DNA of 33,329 nt from contig NZ_JWID01000018.1 of assembly GCF_001466305.1 (NCBI RefSeq), forward strand, positions 1 through 33,329, in the 5' to 3' direction. This document shows, piece after piece, positions 1 to 8,144 of the stretch. Made by a program: the position numbers and the translations under genes. Source of the DNA: Defluviitalea phaphyphila. GTDB taxonomy: Bacteria > Bacillota > Clostridia > Lachnospirales > Defluviitaleaceae. Each line of letters starts with the position of its first letter. Positions within the stretch are counted from its first letter, which is position 1. The notes beneath the pieces are model-generated. The model saw only the letters and a program-made list of their open reading frames with translations, searched no databases and was not told the origin of the DNA.

Positions 1-8
1 GCACCTAA

Positions 9-39
9 ATCATACATGATTTCTCACTATGGTTGTCAA
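9..39 (-). promoter_or_regulatory. possible outward promoter at the window edge
   Basis: On the minus strand TTGACA (34-39) and TATGAT (9-14) are separated by 19 bases, pointing out of the window downstream of rho. The -10 lies within a small palindrome, ATCAT-ac-ATGAT. The spacing is long for a sigma-A promoter, and whatever it would drive lies outside the window (rpmE or another gene would be usual after rho in clostridia), so this is tentative. Confidence 0.25.
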
Positions 40-47
40 TTATTTTT

Positions 48-1397
48 TTATATTTTTTTATCTGTTGCATTTAATTTTACAACGAACCGCTTTTTTTCAA
101 TAATATTTATAAATTCTTTGTTATTTTTTGTATGACTAAGGGTGTCCACAATACTTTCTGTTACTTCTAAAGGAGTTAATTTACCCATAGCTTTTCTAAT
201 CCTATAAACCACTTCTAATTCATTCTGAGAAAGTAGAAGCTCTTCTTTCCTTGTTCCTGATTTATAAATATCAATAGCTGGGAAAATTCTTTTTTCTGAA
301 AGTCTTCTATCTAAAACTAATTCCATATTACCCGTTCCTTTAAATTCTTCAAATATTACTTCATCCATTTTGCTCCCTGTTTCTACCAAAGCAGTAGCCA
401 ATATAGTAAGACTTCCTCCTTCTTTTATATTTCTTGCAGCACCAAAGAATTTTTTAGGCATATGAAGAGCAACTGGGTCTAGTCCTCCTGATAAAGTTCT
501 TCCACTAGGAGGAATTGTAAGATTATATGCTCTTGCCAAACGGGTAATACTATCTAATAAAATAATTAAATCTTTCTTTTGTTCTACTAGTCTTTTAGCT
601 CTTTCTAAGACCATTTCTGCAACTCTTTTGTGATGTTCTGGCTGCTCATCAAATGTTGAATATACTACTTCTACATTTTTACCACTAATAGACTGTTTCA
701 TGTCTGTTACTTCTTCTGGTCTTTCATCTATTAAAAGCACAATGAGTCTAGCTTCTGGATAATTTTTAGTTATGGCATTGGCAATCTTTTTTAAAAGAAC
801 TGTTTTCCCTGCTTTAGGAGGAGCTACTATCATTCCTCTTTGCCCTTTACCAATTGGTGCTATAAGGTCAATAAGTCTAGTAGATAATTCCAATTGAGTT
901 GATTCTAATTGAAATTTTTCTTTTGGATATATGGGAGTTAAATCTTCAAAATTAGGTCTTTTTGCGGCTATCTCAGGATTATCTCCATTTACTTCTTTTA
1001 CATATAAAAGAGCACTAAATTTTTCTCCTTCTTTAGGAATACGAATATTCCCTTTAATTAAGTCTCCTGTTTTTAAATTAAACCTTCTTATTTGAGAAGG
1101 TGATACATATATATCTTTAGCTCCTGGAAGATAATTTTCAGAGCGTAAAAAGCCATATCCATCTGCTAAAACTTCTAAAACCCCTTCTTCTACTATTCCA
1201 CTATCTAATTGCTCTATTCCAACAGGGATTTTAGGGTCTTCTATTTTAGACTCTTCTTTAGATTCTTTAGATAAATTATGTTCATTAATTAAATCTATTA
1301 ATTCTTTTTTCTTATATTTTGTTACGCTTTTTATGCCTAACTTTTTAGCTATTTCTCTTAATTCCACAAGAGTTTTATTATTTAAATCGCTATGCAT
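48..1397 (-). CDS. rho: transcription termination factor Rho
   Basis: Hexameric RNA-dependent ATPase and translocase that ends transcription of untranslated RNA in the cytoplasm. The 449-residue protein has the usual order: an N-terminal Rho_N helical domain (about residues 1-45), a cold-shock-like RNA-binding domain (about 70-145), then the RecA-type ATPase domain with the P-loop [11 protein letters not shown] near residue 195, the Walker B region [10 protein letters not shown] and the Q/R-loop region [10 protein letters not shown]. Length is normal for the compact Firmicute form, without the long acidic insert of some actinobacterial Rho proteins. The ATG at 1397 has a good ribosome binding site (AAAGGTGG, 6 bases away). 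It follows the LysM gene by about 20 bases with no terminator between, so the two are probably co-transcribed. Identity is secure. Confidence 0.97.
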   Translation of the reverse strand: MHSDLNNKTLVELREIAKKLGIKSVTKYKKKELIDLINEHNLSKESKEESKIEDPKIPVGIEQLDSGIVEEGVLEVLADGYGFLRSENYLPGAKDIYVSPSQIRRFNLKTGDLIKGNIRIPKEGEKFSALLYVKEVNGDNPEIAAKRPNFEDLTPIYPKEKFQLESTQLELSTRLIDLIAPIGKGQRGMIVAPPKAGKTVLLKKIANAITKNYPEARLIVLLIDERPEEVTDMKQSISGKNVEVVYSTFDEQPEHHKRVAEMVLERAKRLVEQKKDLIILLDSITRLARAYNLTIPPSGRTLSGGLDPVALHMPKKFFGAARNIKEGGSLTILATALVETGSKMDEVIFEEFKGTGNMELVLDRRLSEKRIFPAIDIYKSGTRKEELLLSQNELEVVYRIRKAMGKLTPLEVTESIVDTLSHTKNNKEFINIIEKKRFVVKLNATDKKI

Positions 1398-1417
1398 ATT
1401 TTACCACCTTTATTGTT

Positions 1418-2131
1418 TTACAATTTTGGAATTATTAATTTCATACCTTCTTCTAAATCTGTTTCACTTTTTAAATTATTATAATTCATAATAGTTTCAT
1501 AATACTTTCCTACTCCATAAAATTTTTGGCTTATCTTCCATAAAGTATCGCCTTTTTGAACAGTATAATAAATTATATCTTGTGATAAATTTTCTTCTTG
1601 ATTTGTTTCTTCTTGAGAAAAATTTTCTTCCTGATTTATTGCTTCTTGGGAGGATTCATCAGATATTTGATTTGATTCTATATAGGACTCTTCAGAGTTT
1701 ACCGTTAATTTTTCTATTTCTTCTTTAAGCTCCTGATTTTCTAACTTTAGATTTTCATTTTCTTCTTCTAATTTAATAATCTCATTATTTAATTCTTCTA
1801 TTCTCTGATTAATTTTATCATTTTTTAATATAGAATTAAAGATAATTAATATTATTCCTATAATTATTATAGCTCCTACTCCTAAAATAGTTGCACTTAT
1901 AATTTTTTCTTTTACTATATATCTTTTATTTTTTCTCCTTCTTGAATTAATAGAATAAAAACTTTCTAACTCTTCTTCTGTCAATTTTTGTTCTTTTTTA
2001 AGAGGATTAGTACTTTCTAGGATAACTTTTAACTCTTCTTGTTTTCTTCTTTCTTCTTCTTCTTCAAAATAATCTTTTTCTTCAAAATAATCTTTTTCTT
2101 CTTCATTATTAACCAAAGTTTTATTATCCAT
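1418..2131 (-). CDS. single-pass membrane protein with coiled coil and C-terminal LysM domain
   Basis: Probable cell-envelope protein that binds peptidoglycan. Seen in the sequence: a strongly acidic cytoplasmic N-terminus (about residues 1-65), an Arg/Lys-rich stretch, one hydrophobic helix (about 77-101), a Glu/Lys/Leu coiled coil (about 106-145), a Gln/Glu/Asn linker with degenerate repeats (NQEENFSQEE and NQEENLSQ), and a LysM domain at the end (YTVQKGDTLWKISQKFYG through EGMKLIIPKL). The charge pattern suggests N-in, LysM outside. The ATG at 2131 is chosen because AAGGAG stands 9 bases before it; an in-frame ATG at 2140 directly abuts that site. An 18-bp tandem duplication (2063-2098) encodes EKDYFE twice. 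It is first in a probable operon with rho. Enzymatic function: none visible. Confidence 0.85.
   Translation of the reverse strand: MDNKTLVNNEEEKDYFEEKDYFEEEEERRKQEELKVILESTNPLKKEQKLTEEELESFYSINSRRRKNKRYIVKEKIISATILGVGAIIIIGIILIIFNSILKNDKINQRIEELNNEIIKLEEENENLKLENQELKEEIEKLTVNSEESYIESNQISDESSQEAINQEENFSQEETNQEENLSQDIIYYTVQKGDTLWKISQKFYGVGKYYETIMNYNNLKSETDLEEGMKLIIPKL
2063..2098 (-). repeat. 18-bp tandem duplication inside the LysM gene
   Basis: The 18 bases at 2063-2080 are repeated exactly at 2081-2098. In the coding frame each copy gives EKDYFE, in the acidic N-terminal tail. Perfect identity suggests a recent slippage event or a copy-number-variable tract. Confidence 0.85.
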
Positions 2132-2174
2132 AAAATACATCTCCTTATTTATTTCGACATATAATATATAGTAA

Positions 2175-2203
2175 AATATACCATTATTTATACATAATGT
2201 CCA
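2175..2203 (-). promoter_or_regulatory. sigma-A type promoter of the LysM-rho operon
   Basis: Minus-strand TGGACA (2198-2203), a 17-base spacer ending in TGG, and TATATT (2175-2180) form a convincing sigma-A promoter. Transcription would start about 35-40 bases before the LysM start codon. Confidence 0.6.
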
Positions 2204-2312
2204 CTATAAAAACAAATTCATAATTATATTATAATTTAAAATATATTTTTTATTAAGAGCTTTTTATAATTTAATCCTCTTAAAATATAAAATCTTTTTA
2301 ATATACAACAAT

Positions 2313-2336
2313 AAGGGCGAATTATTCGCCCTTTTT
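2313..2336 (-). terminator. terminator hairpin after the DegV gene
   Basis: A 9-bp stem (AAGGGCGAA with TTCGCCCTT) with a 3-base loop begins 14 bases past the DegV stop. The strand read by DegV has a mixed T/G tail (ATTGTTGT), while the opposite strand has a clean T run, so it may work in both directions. The gap 2141-2349 otherwise holds only the LysM promoter and AT-rich DNA. Confidence 0.6.
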
Positions 2337-2349
2337 ATTAAAAATATAT

Positions 2350-3186
2350 TTAAAATGCTATCACAAGTCCTCCTTCATCAGCATAAGTAGAGCTTAATCC
2401 TCCCATCTCTACTATAATTATATCCTTAAATTTATATCTTTTTAATATTTCTTCTTTGAATTTTAAAGCTCTATCTAAACAATTACAGTGTGCTATACCT
2501 AATACCTTTTCTTCTAAATTTTTTCCTTCTTCTCCTATAATATCTATAAATTTATTAAAAGCTTTTTTATATCCTCTAACCTTTTGAACTAATCTAATAG
2601 TACCTTCATCTGTTGAACCCATAATAGGTTTTATAGATAATACAGATGCTATTTTGGCTATAATAGGATTAAGTCGTCCTGCTTTGGCTAAATGCTCTAA
2701 ATTTTCTAATAGAAAAAAAGTTTTCATTTCTTTAATATATTTATTAACTTTTTTTATAATTTCTGCTTCTTCTATATTTATTTTTGCAAGTTCATGAATT
2801 CTTAAACTAACAAGTGTTTCTCCAATTGAAGCGCTAAATGAATCAAAAACATGAATAAATTTATCCCCTACTTCATCTAAAAACATATTTTTTGCTAATA
2901 TAGCACTATTATATGTGCCACTTAAAGCAGATGATAAAGTAACAACAAATATATTATCATTTCCTTCATATCTTTTCATAAATTCCTCTGGCGAAGGACA
3001 TGCACTTTTTGGAGGATTTTTGCATTTTTTCATATCTTTTATATAAGCTTTAACATCTAATTTTTCATCATCTACATACTTTTTGTCTTCTAATTGAAGA
3101 GTTAAAGGAGCAATTTCAATATTCATTTCTTCCTTCATTTCTTTCGTTAAATCACAACTACTATCAGCAATAATTTTTATCCCCAT
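2350..3186 (-). CDS. DegV family fatty-acid-binding protein
   Basis: DegV (FakB-like) proteins bind a fatty acid in a pocket; in several Firmicutes they present it to the kinase FakA for entry into phospholipid synthesis. The 278 residues match the family length. Motifs seen: the N-terminal IIADSSCDL strand-loop, the ligand-binding TLSSALSGTYNSA (about residues 82-94), LEHLAKAGRLNP (about 161-172), and the C-terminal segment MGGLSSTYADEGGL. The ATG at 3186 has an excellent AGGAGG site. No FakA partner is visible in this window. The gene is monocistronic, with its own promoter and a downstream hairpin. Substrate specificity cannot be read from the sequence. Confidence 0.93.
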   Translation of the reverse strand: MGIKIIADSSCDLTKEMKEEMNIEIAPLTLQLEDKKYVDDEKLDVKAYIKDMKKCKNPPKSACPSPEEFMKRYEGNDNIFVVTLSSALSGTYNSAILAKNMFLDEVGDKFIHVFDSFSASIGETLVSLRIHELAKINIEEAEIIKKVNKYIKEMKTFFLLENLEHLAKAGRLNPIIAKIASVLSIKPIMGSTDEGTIRLVQKVRGYKKAFNKFIDIIGEEGKNLEEKVLGIAHCNCLDRALKFKEEILKRYKFKDIIIVEMGGLSSTYADEGGLVIAF

Positions 3187-3218
3187 TTCAAGCCTCCTGT
3201 ATTTATTATAATATTATA

Positions 3219-3247
3219 ATATTAATATAGTTATTCTAATTATGCAA
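3219..3247 (-). promoter_or_regulatory. probable promoter of the DegV gene
   Basis: Minus-strand TTGCAT (3242-3247), a 17-base spacer and TAATAT (3219-3224), about 33 bases before the start codon. The -10 is imperfect, and the surrounding DNA is so AT-rich that other placements are possible. Confidence 0.35.
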
Positions 3248-3310
3248 GTATACTCATTTTATAAAATTATTATGTACATGATAAAGTTTTTAATACTTCT
3301 TATTATAATT

Positions 3311-5005
3311 TTAATATCTATTATTTAAAAATTTTTCTACTTCCTCAGCCGGTACTGGCTTACTCCAATAATATCCTTGTCCTATATCACATTTAAGTTT
3401 TAATAATTCTTCTAGTTGATCTTTATTTTCTATCCCTTCTGCAATTGTTTTTAAATTTAAACTATGAGCCATAGAAATAATAGCATTTACAATAGCCTTA
3501 TCATCTTCATCTTTAGTAATATCTCTAATAAATGATAAATCTATCTTTAAATAATTTAGCGGAAATTTTTTAAGATAGCTAAGTGAAGAATACCCTGTCC
3601 CAAAGTCATCTATAGAAATCGAAAAACCTAAATCTTTCATATTTCTTAAAATTTCATAACTCGAACTAATATCTTCCATAAAAGTGGACTCTGTAATTTC
3701 AAATGTAAGCATTTCTGCATTTAAATCATAATCTAAAATAATTCTCATAATTTCTTGAAATAAGCTTTTATCTCTAAATTGAACTGGAGAAAGATTAATA
3801 GCAACTGGAACTGTTAAAAATCCTTTATTAATCCATTCTCTAATTTGTTTACATACTATTTTTATAACTTGAATCCCTACTTCTTTTATTAATCCAGTTT
3901 CTTCTAAGATAGGTATGAATAAATTTGGAGATATCATTCCTTGTTTTTCGTCATATAATCATATTAATGCTTCAAATCCTTGCAACCTTTTATCTGCCAA
4001 ATTAAAATAAGGTTGATAAAATACAGTAAATTTATTTTGTTTAAAAGCTTTTAATAACTTATTTTCCATAATTAGAAAATTTTTAGCATCTAAATTCATA
4101 TGCTTCCCATAAAACATGTATTTAAAAGAAGGATTTCTTTTTGCTTGGGATAAAGCTATTTCTGCATTAGATAAAAGCTGTTTCATATTCATACCATCAT
4201 TGGGGTAAATAGAGATCCCTATAGACATAGCTAATATAACTTCTTGTTTTTCAATTTTAATAGGTTTTTCCGTTGATTTTAAAATTTTCTCTATATAAAT
4301 AAATATATCTTCTAACTTTTTAATATCTTTTAATATAATGCCAAATTCATCTCCACCAATACGACTTACTATATTTTCTTCCCCTACTATTTTACATAAA
4401 CGATTTCCTATAACCTTAAGAACCATATCACCAAATTCTGTACCAAAAGTTTCATTAACAAAAATAAATTTTTTTATATCTATAATAACTAAAGCTAATA
4501 TCTTTTTTTCTAATTCTGCACTATCTATTTCTTGAGTTATTTTTCTACAAAACTGCGTTCTATTGGGAAGACCTGTCATAATATCATAATGATATAAATA
4601 GTTTAACTTATCCTCTAATTTTTTATTCTCTGTAATATCTTTTCCAGTAGAAACAAAATATATAATTTCTCCATTTTCATCTCTTATAGGAGAAATACTT
4701 TGATCTAGATAAAATATCTCTCCGTCTTTTTTTCTATTCAAAATAATATTTCTATAGGGTTGTCCACTCGAAATAGTATCCCATAAAACTTTATAAAATT
4801 CCTTATTATATTTGTCTGATTTCCAAATAGCAGGGGTTTTCCCTAAAATCTCATCTGTTTTGTATCCTGTTATTCTTTCCACAGATTCATTAGCATATTC
4901 AATTATTCCATTTTTATTAGTTATTAAAAACCAATCTACTGCTTGACCTACTGCCATCATAAACTTTTTTATATCTGATGTTATTTTGTTTGTAAAATGA
5001 CTCAT
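3311..5005 (-). pseudogene. PAS-GGDEF-EAL cyclic-di-GMP protein interrupted by one in-frame TGA
   Basis: A sensor that would make and/or degrade cyclic di-GMP. The first part (5005 to 3959, 348 residues) carries a PAS domain (about 15-130) and a GGDEF domain (about 137-300) with the start motif DIMTGLPNR and an intact GGDEF at 217-221 without an RxxD inhibitory site. It ends GFEALI followed by TGA (3959-3961). The same frame continues without another stop as LYDEKQGMISP and a further 200 residues of EAL domain with intact INLSPVQF, EITEST, IDDFGTGYSSL, AEGIEN and GQGYYWSKP. The TGA falls at the Arg that normally follows EAL(I/L), a residue that contacts the substrate. So one substitution (CGA or AGA to TGA) splits a protein of about 564 residues. 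No ribosome binding site is placed to start the second part. The truncated product could still act as a diguanylate cyclase. The start has GGAGGGG 4 bases before the ATG. Confidence 0.85.
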
Positions 5006-5016
5006 ATTTCCCCTCC

Positions 5017-5069
5017 GTCATGTTAATAAAACAAATAAAACAAATTATATATTATGATTTTAACATGAC
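5017..5069 (-). repeat. 10-bp inverted repeat around the promoter/leader of the GGDEF-EAL gene
   Basis: GTCATGTTAA (5017-5026) and TTAACATGAC (5060-5069) are perfect inverted arms 33 bases apart. The proximal arm touches the GGAGGGG ribosome binding site, and a TATAAT-like element lies between the arms. It could be a looping operator or an mRNA stem that masks translation; the sequence does not decide. Confidence 0.55.
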
Positions 5070-5104
5070 TTAGATAAAAAACAAACTTTTTTTGTTTTTT
5101 ATCT

Positions 5105-5130
5105 ATAAAAAATGTGTACCAAAGGTACAC
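5105..5130 (-). terminator. rho-independent terminator of the FMN-binding lipoprotein gene
   Basis: GTGTACC (5124-5130 read on the minus strand) pairs with GGTACAC across a TTT loop and is followed by ATTTTTTATA. It begins right at the stop codon. Confidence 0.85.
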
Positions 5131-5643
5131 TTATTGCGATGCTTTTTCTAAGGCTCTCCTAACTGCTTCTTTCCAATTAGCTGTACTCACAGTTGCTCCT
5201 GAAATTGTATCTACATCATAAGTTTGTTCTCTAATCATTTCATTAGCCATATCGATACGATATTGTTTTAAATTAGGATATGTTTTTCCGTCTATTTCTT
5301 CTCCTGTCCATTCATCATAATTAACTTCATTCCCTGAACTATCTAATCTTCTTAAAGTAACTTCTACTATTTTTCCTCCTGATATAGTGACAGTTGCATC
5401 TTCACTCCCATATTCCCAAGGATCTCCAGTAGCTGTATATGTTCCATCTTCCCAAGGACCCATTGTTTGAGGTTCTTCCACCGTATCCATATTATCTTCA
5501 TCATCATTATCAGATATAGTACTCCCCTCATTCTGAGTAACATTATCATTTTCTTGATTGCTTTCTTCATTATTATTAGCACATCCAAATAAAGATAATT
5601 TCATTATTATTATAGCTATTATAAAACTTATATATTTTTTCAT
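5131..5643 (-). CDS. FMN-binding domain lipoprotein
   Basis: Probable extracytoplasmic flavoprotein anchored to the membrane by lipid. Residues 1-20 are a lipoprotein signal peptide ending in the lipobox LFGC with Cys21 as the lipid-attachment residue, then an acidic Asn/Asp/Glu linker (about 22-60), then an FMN-binding domain (about 65-168) ending in SGAT (148-151). In RnfG/NqrC/PplA-type proteins, FMN is attached covalently to that threonine by the transferase ApbE. At 170 residues it is a single-domain member, resembling the FMN-bearing lipoproteins used in extracellular electron transfer. ApbE and NDH-2-like partners are not visible here, so the electron-transfer role is inferred. The ATG at 5643 has AAAGGAAG at good distance. 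It is monocistronic, with a strong terminator. Confidence 0.9.
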   Translation of the reverse strand: MKKYISFIIAIIIMKLSLFGCANNNEESNQENDNVTQNEGSTISDNDDEDNMDTVEEPQTMGPWEDGTYTATGDPWEYGSEDATVTISGGKIVEVTLRRLDSSGNEVNYDEWTGEEIDGKTYPNLKQYRIDMANEMIREQTYDVDTISGATVSTANWKEAVRRALEKASQ

Positions 5644-5737
5644 ACTATCTTCCTTTCCTATGACTTTTATATATTTATTTTAATCAAATATTAGTATTTT
5701 ATTCTTCAATATAAATTGTATTTTTTTAACAATATAA

Positions 5738-5789
5738 AAAATCATCAAAATCTCTAATACTTATTTTAAATTAGGATTTTGATGATTTT
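5738..5789 (-). terminator. long terminator hairpin after mgsA
   Basis: A 15-bp perfect stem (5738-5752 with 5775-5789), extended by 5 bp after a one-base bulge, with an 11-base loop. On the minus strand it is followed by TTTATATTG after a run of T, and it starts a few bases past the mgsA stop. Confidence 0.85.
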
Positions 5790-5793
5790 CCAT

Positions 5794-6243
5794 TTATAAT
5801 TCTAAACGTTGTTTATAATCAATTATCAATCTTTCATACTCTTTATTCATCAAACTAGAAGTTAATAAAAAATCAGCTGTTGCTCTATTATTAGCTACTG
5901 GAATATCATATAATACAGCAATTCTTAAAAGAGCTTTTACATCTGGGTCATGAGGTTGTGCAGATAATGGATCCCAATAAAAAATCATAAAATCTATTTC
6001 TCCCTCTACAATTCTAGCTCCTATTTGTTGGTCTCCTCCTAAAGGCCCACTATTAAATGTAATAACAGAAAGTCCTGTTTCTTTTTCCACCATACTTCCA
6101 GTGGTTCCTGTTCCATATAAAATATGTTTACTTAACATTTCTTTATTTTCCTTAACCCAATGTAATAAATCCACTTTTCTATTGTCATGGGCAATCAATG
6201 CTATCTTTTTTCGTTTATCCATTTTTATTCTTTTATCAGCCAT
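5794..6243 (-). CDS. mgsA: methylglyoxal synthase
   Basis: Converts dihydroxyacetone phosphate to methylglyoxal and phosphate, a bypass that relieves sugar-phosphate build-up when phosphate is short. The 149 residues are of family length. The phosphate-binding and catalytic features are visible: [10 protein letters not shown] (14-23), GTGTTG (44-49), GPLGGDQQ with the catalytic Asp at 71, and [14 protein letters not shown] with the active-site His at 98 and Asp at 101; these fall at the same positions as the Escherichia coli enzyme's Asp71, His98 and Asp101. The start at 6243 has AAGGAG 8 bases upstream. It has its own terminator and reads divergently from the CorC-type gene, with a 13-bp inverted repeat in the shared control region. 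Identity is secure. Confidence 0.97.
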   Translation of the reverse strand: MADKRIKMDKRKKIALIAHDNRKVDLLHWVKENKEMLSKHILYGTGTTGSMVEKETGLSVITFNSGPLGGDQQIGARIVEGEIDFMIFYWDPLSAQPHDPDVKALLRIAVLYDIPVANNRATADFLLTSSLMNKEYERLIIDYKQRLEL

Positions 6244-6279
6244 ATTTTCAACTCCTTTAATTTATTTAGTATAATATTA

Positions 6280-6323
6280 TTGCTATATTAATCATTTTAC
6301 ATATAAATCTATTAATATAGCAA
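6280..6323. repeat. 13-bp inverted repeat in the mgsA/corC divergent control region
   Basis: TTGCTATATTAAT (6280-6292) and ATTAATATAGCAA (6311-6323) are perfect inverted arms separated by 18 bases. They lie about 40-80 bases upstream of mgsA and 140 bases upstream of the plus-strand gene, a position suited to an operator or an mRNA leader stem. No known regulator motif is recognised. Confidence 0.6.
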
Positions 6324-6401
6324 CAAAATTCTTAAAATTTATTGATTTAAATTTTCTGCAATGTACAAAATTATAAAAGACTATGAAAAATAAATTTTTT
6401 A

Positions 6402-6410
6402 TGGTATAAT
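6402..6410 (+). promoter_or_regulatory. extended -10 promoter of the CorC-type gene
   Basis: TGGTATAAT (TG at 6402-6403, TATAAT at 6405-6410) is a perfect extended -10, about 55 bases before the start codon. A -35 element is weak, as is common for extended -10 promoters. Confidence 0.55.
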
Positions 6411-6463
6411 TTATCAAGTAATTTATTTTATAATATATAAAATTTTTAGGAGTGTGATTTATT

Positions 6464-7708
6464 TTGGAACCTGGTGAGATGTGGCAGGTTTTTGCTCTGC
6501 TGATTCTTTTATTCTTTTCTGGCTTTTTTTCTGCTTCTGAAACTGCCTTAACTTCTTTAAGCAAAATAAGATTAAGACATATGATGGAGGAAAAAATTAA
6601 AGGAGCAGATACTATTAATAATTTAATAGAAAACCCCAGTAAACTATTAGGTTCTATTTTAGTAGGAAATAATATCGTTAATATTGGAGCTTCTGCCCTA
6701 GCAACTTCTCTAGCTATGAGCATTTGGGGAAATGCAGGGGTAGGTATAGCTACAGGAATTATGACTATTCTTGTTTTAATTTTTGGAGAAATAACTCCAA
6801 AATCGCTTGCAGTACAGAATGCTGAAAAAATAGCTTTAAAAATATCTAAAATAATAAAAACTATAACTATTATTTTAGGTCCTATAGTCAATATTCTTAT
6901 GCATATTACTAACTTCATAATTAGATTATTGGGCGGAAATCCTGAAAAACAAACTCATTTTATAACAGAAGAAGAACTAAAAACAATAGTAGATGTAAGC
7001 CATGAAGAAGGGGTTTTAGAAGGCGAAGAAAAGAAAATGATTTATAATGTTTTTGAATTTGGTGAATCCCAGGCTAAAGATGTAATGACTCCAAGAACTG
7101 ATATGGTCGCTATTGATGTTAATTCTTCTTATGATCAAATTATTTCTTTGTTTAAAAAAGAACATTTTTCAAGAATGCCTGTATATGAAGATAATACTGA
7201 TAATATAATTGGTATTTTATATATTAAAGATTTGTTTTTCTTTGATGGTAATAAAGAAAAATTTAATTTAAAAGAAATACTTAGAGAACCTTTTTTTACT
7301 TATGAATTTAAAGGAATAGCTGAATTATTTACAGAAATGAGAAATAATAGAATTCCTATGGCCATTGTTTTAGATGAATATGGAGGAACAGCAGGAATAG
7401 TGACAATGGAAGATTTAGTAGAAGAAATAGTAGGCGATATAGAAGATGAATATGATGATGAAGATGAGGAAATAGAACGAATTAATGAAAATGAATTTAT
7501 TGTTGATGGAAGTGCAAGAATTGACTTAATTAATAAAATACTAAATATTAATATAGAATCTGAAGATTTTGATTCAATAGGTGGTTTCGTAATAGGAAGA
7601 CTTGGACGGTTTCCTGAAAAAGGTGAAACTGTAGAATATACGAATATAAAATTTATTGTAGAAAGTACTGATAAAAATAGAATTGAAAAATTAAGAATTT
7701 TAACTTAA
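6464..7708 (+). CDS. HlyC/CorC family CBS-domain membrane protein
   Basis: Integral membrane protein of the CNNM/CorC type, linked in characterised members to divalent-cation (Mg2+, Co2+) transport; 'hemolysin' is a historical label. Domains in the 414 residues: an N-terminal DUF21 membrane domain (about 1-160) with GNNIVNIGASALAT and FGEITPKSLAVQ, a CBS pair (about 195-325) starting at DVMTPRTDMV, then a CorC/HlyC C-terminal domain (about 335-410) with SARIDLINKIL and DSIGGFVIGRLG. The start is a TTG at 6464, 11 bases after AGGAG; the next in-frame ATG (residue 6) is also possible. It is transcribed alone from an extended -10 promoter, divergent from mgsA. The transported ion is not certain. 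Confidence 0.92.
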   Translation: MEPGEMWQVFALLILLFFSGFFSASETALTSLSKIRLRHMMEEKIKGADTINNLIENPSKLLGSILVGNNIVNIGASALATSLAMSIWGNAGVGIATGIMTILVLIFGEITPKSLAVQNAEKIALKISKIIKTITIILGPIVNILMHITNFIIRLLGGNPEKQTHFITEEELKTIVDVSHEEGVLEGEEKKMIYNVFEFGESQAKDVMTPRTDMVAIDVNSSYDQIISLFKKEHFSRMPVYEDNTDNIIGILYIKDLFFFDGNKEKFNLKEILREPFFTYEFKGIAELFTEMRNNRIPMAIVLDEYGGTAGIVTMEDLVEEIVGDIEDEYDDEDEEIERINENEFIVDGSARIDLINKILNINIESEDFDSIGGFVIGRLGRFPEKGETVEYTNIKFIVESTDKNRIEKLRILT

Positions 7709-7761
7709 ATATAAAAAATATTTTTTATTATAAGTTTTTGCATATATTTTTCTCTATTAGG

Positions 7762-7788
7762 AAATACTTAAAATGATTAAGTATTTTT
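7762..7788 (+). terminator. AT-rich hairpin between the CorC-type gene and ferredoxin
   Basis: A 10-bp stem, AAATACTTAA with TTAAGTATTT, a 5-base loop and a T run. It ends only a few bases before the ferredoxin ribosome binding site, so it either terminates the upstream transcript or acts as a leader structure for the ferredoxin gene. Confidence 0.5.
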
Positions 7789-7804
7789 AAGGAGGAAAAT
7801 AAAA

Positions 7805-7996
7805 ATGATTGCAAAAATTGACAGAGATGGATGTATTGCTTGTGGAACTTGCCCTTCAGTATGTCCTGAAGTATTTCGTATGGCTGATGATGGTTTAGCT
7901 GAAGTTTATGTGGACAAAGTTCCTGAAAATGCAAAAGACTCAGCAATAGAAGCAATGGAAGAATGTCCTGTTTCTGTTATTACTGTAGAAGAATAA
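7805..7996 (+). CDS. single-cluster [4Fe-4S] ferredoxin
   Basis: Small cytoplasmic electron carrier of anaerobic metabolism. The 63 residues hold Cys10, Cys13, Cys16 and Cys20 in CIACGTCPSVCP, and Cys54 in EECPVSVI. By comparison with Thermotoga-type ferredoxins, Cys10, 13, 16 and 54 would bind one [4Fe-4S] cluster, and Cys20 would be extra. There is no second CxxCxxC motif, so this is not the two-cluster clostridial 2[4Fe-4S] type. The rest is acidic, as usual. AAGGAGG stands 9 bases before the ATG, and a strong terminator follows at once. Redox partners cannot be told from context. Confidence 0.93.
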   Translation: MIAKIDRDGCIACGTCPSVCPEVFRMADDGLAEVYVDKVPENAKDSAIEAMEECPVSVITVEE

Positions 7997-8025
7997 AGAT
8001 GGATTTTTCCATCTTTATTTTTTTA
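7995..8025 (+). terminator. rho-independent terminator after ferredoxin
   Basis: AAAGATGGA pairs with TCCATCTTT across TTTT and is followed by a run of T. The stem overlaps the stop codon by two bases. Confidence 0.9.
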
Positions 8026-8144
8026 TTTCATACTTAAAGTTTCATTTCTAAACCTCTTATTCTTATTTATTTTGTTCTATAAAAATCCCTAATAAAATAA
8101 AATATAAAAGATATAATAAAAAGTCATTAGGGAGGAAAAATATT

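Noticed and set aside
3959-3961. TGA in the EAL gene as a selenocysteine codon or TGA read as Trp
   Set aside because: The position is normally Arg, no selenocysteine insertion hairpin is evident, and no other gene in the window has an in-frame TGA needing recoding.
5080-5100. A/T-only hairpin AAAAAACAAA/TTTGTTTTTT upstream of the cyclic-di-GMP gene as a second terminator
   Set aside because: The stem is nearly all A-T and without a proper tail for either strand; the hairpin at 5105-5130 already explains termination.
6292-6918. 208-codon minus-strand open frame across the mgsA/corC control region and the start of the CorC-type gene
   Set aside because: It is antisense to a clear DUF21 domain, has an unnatural Ile/Lys/Pro-rich composition and no family motif.
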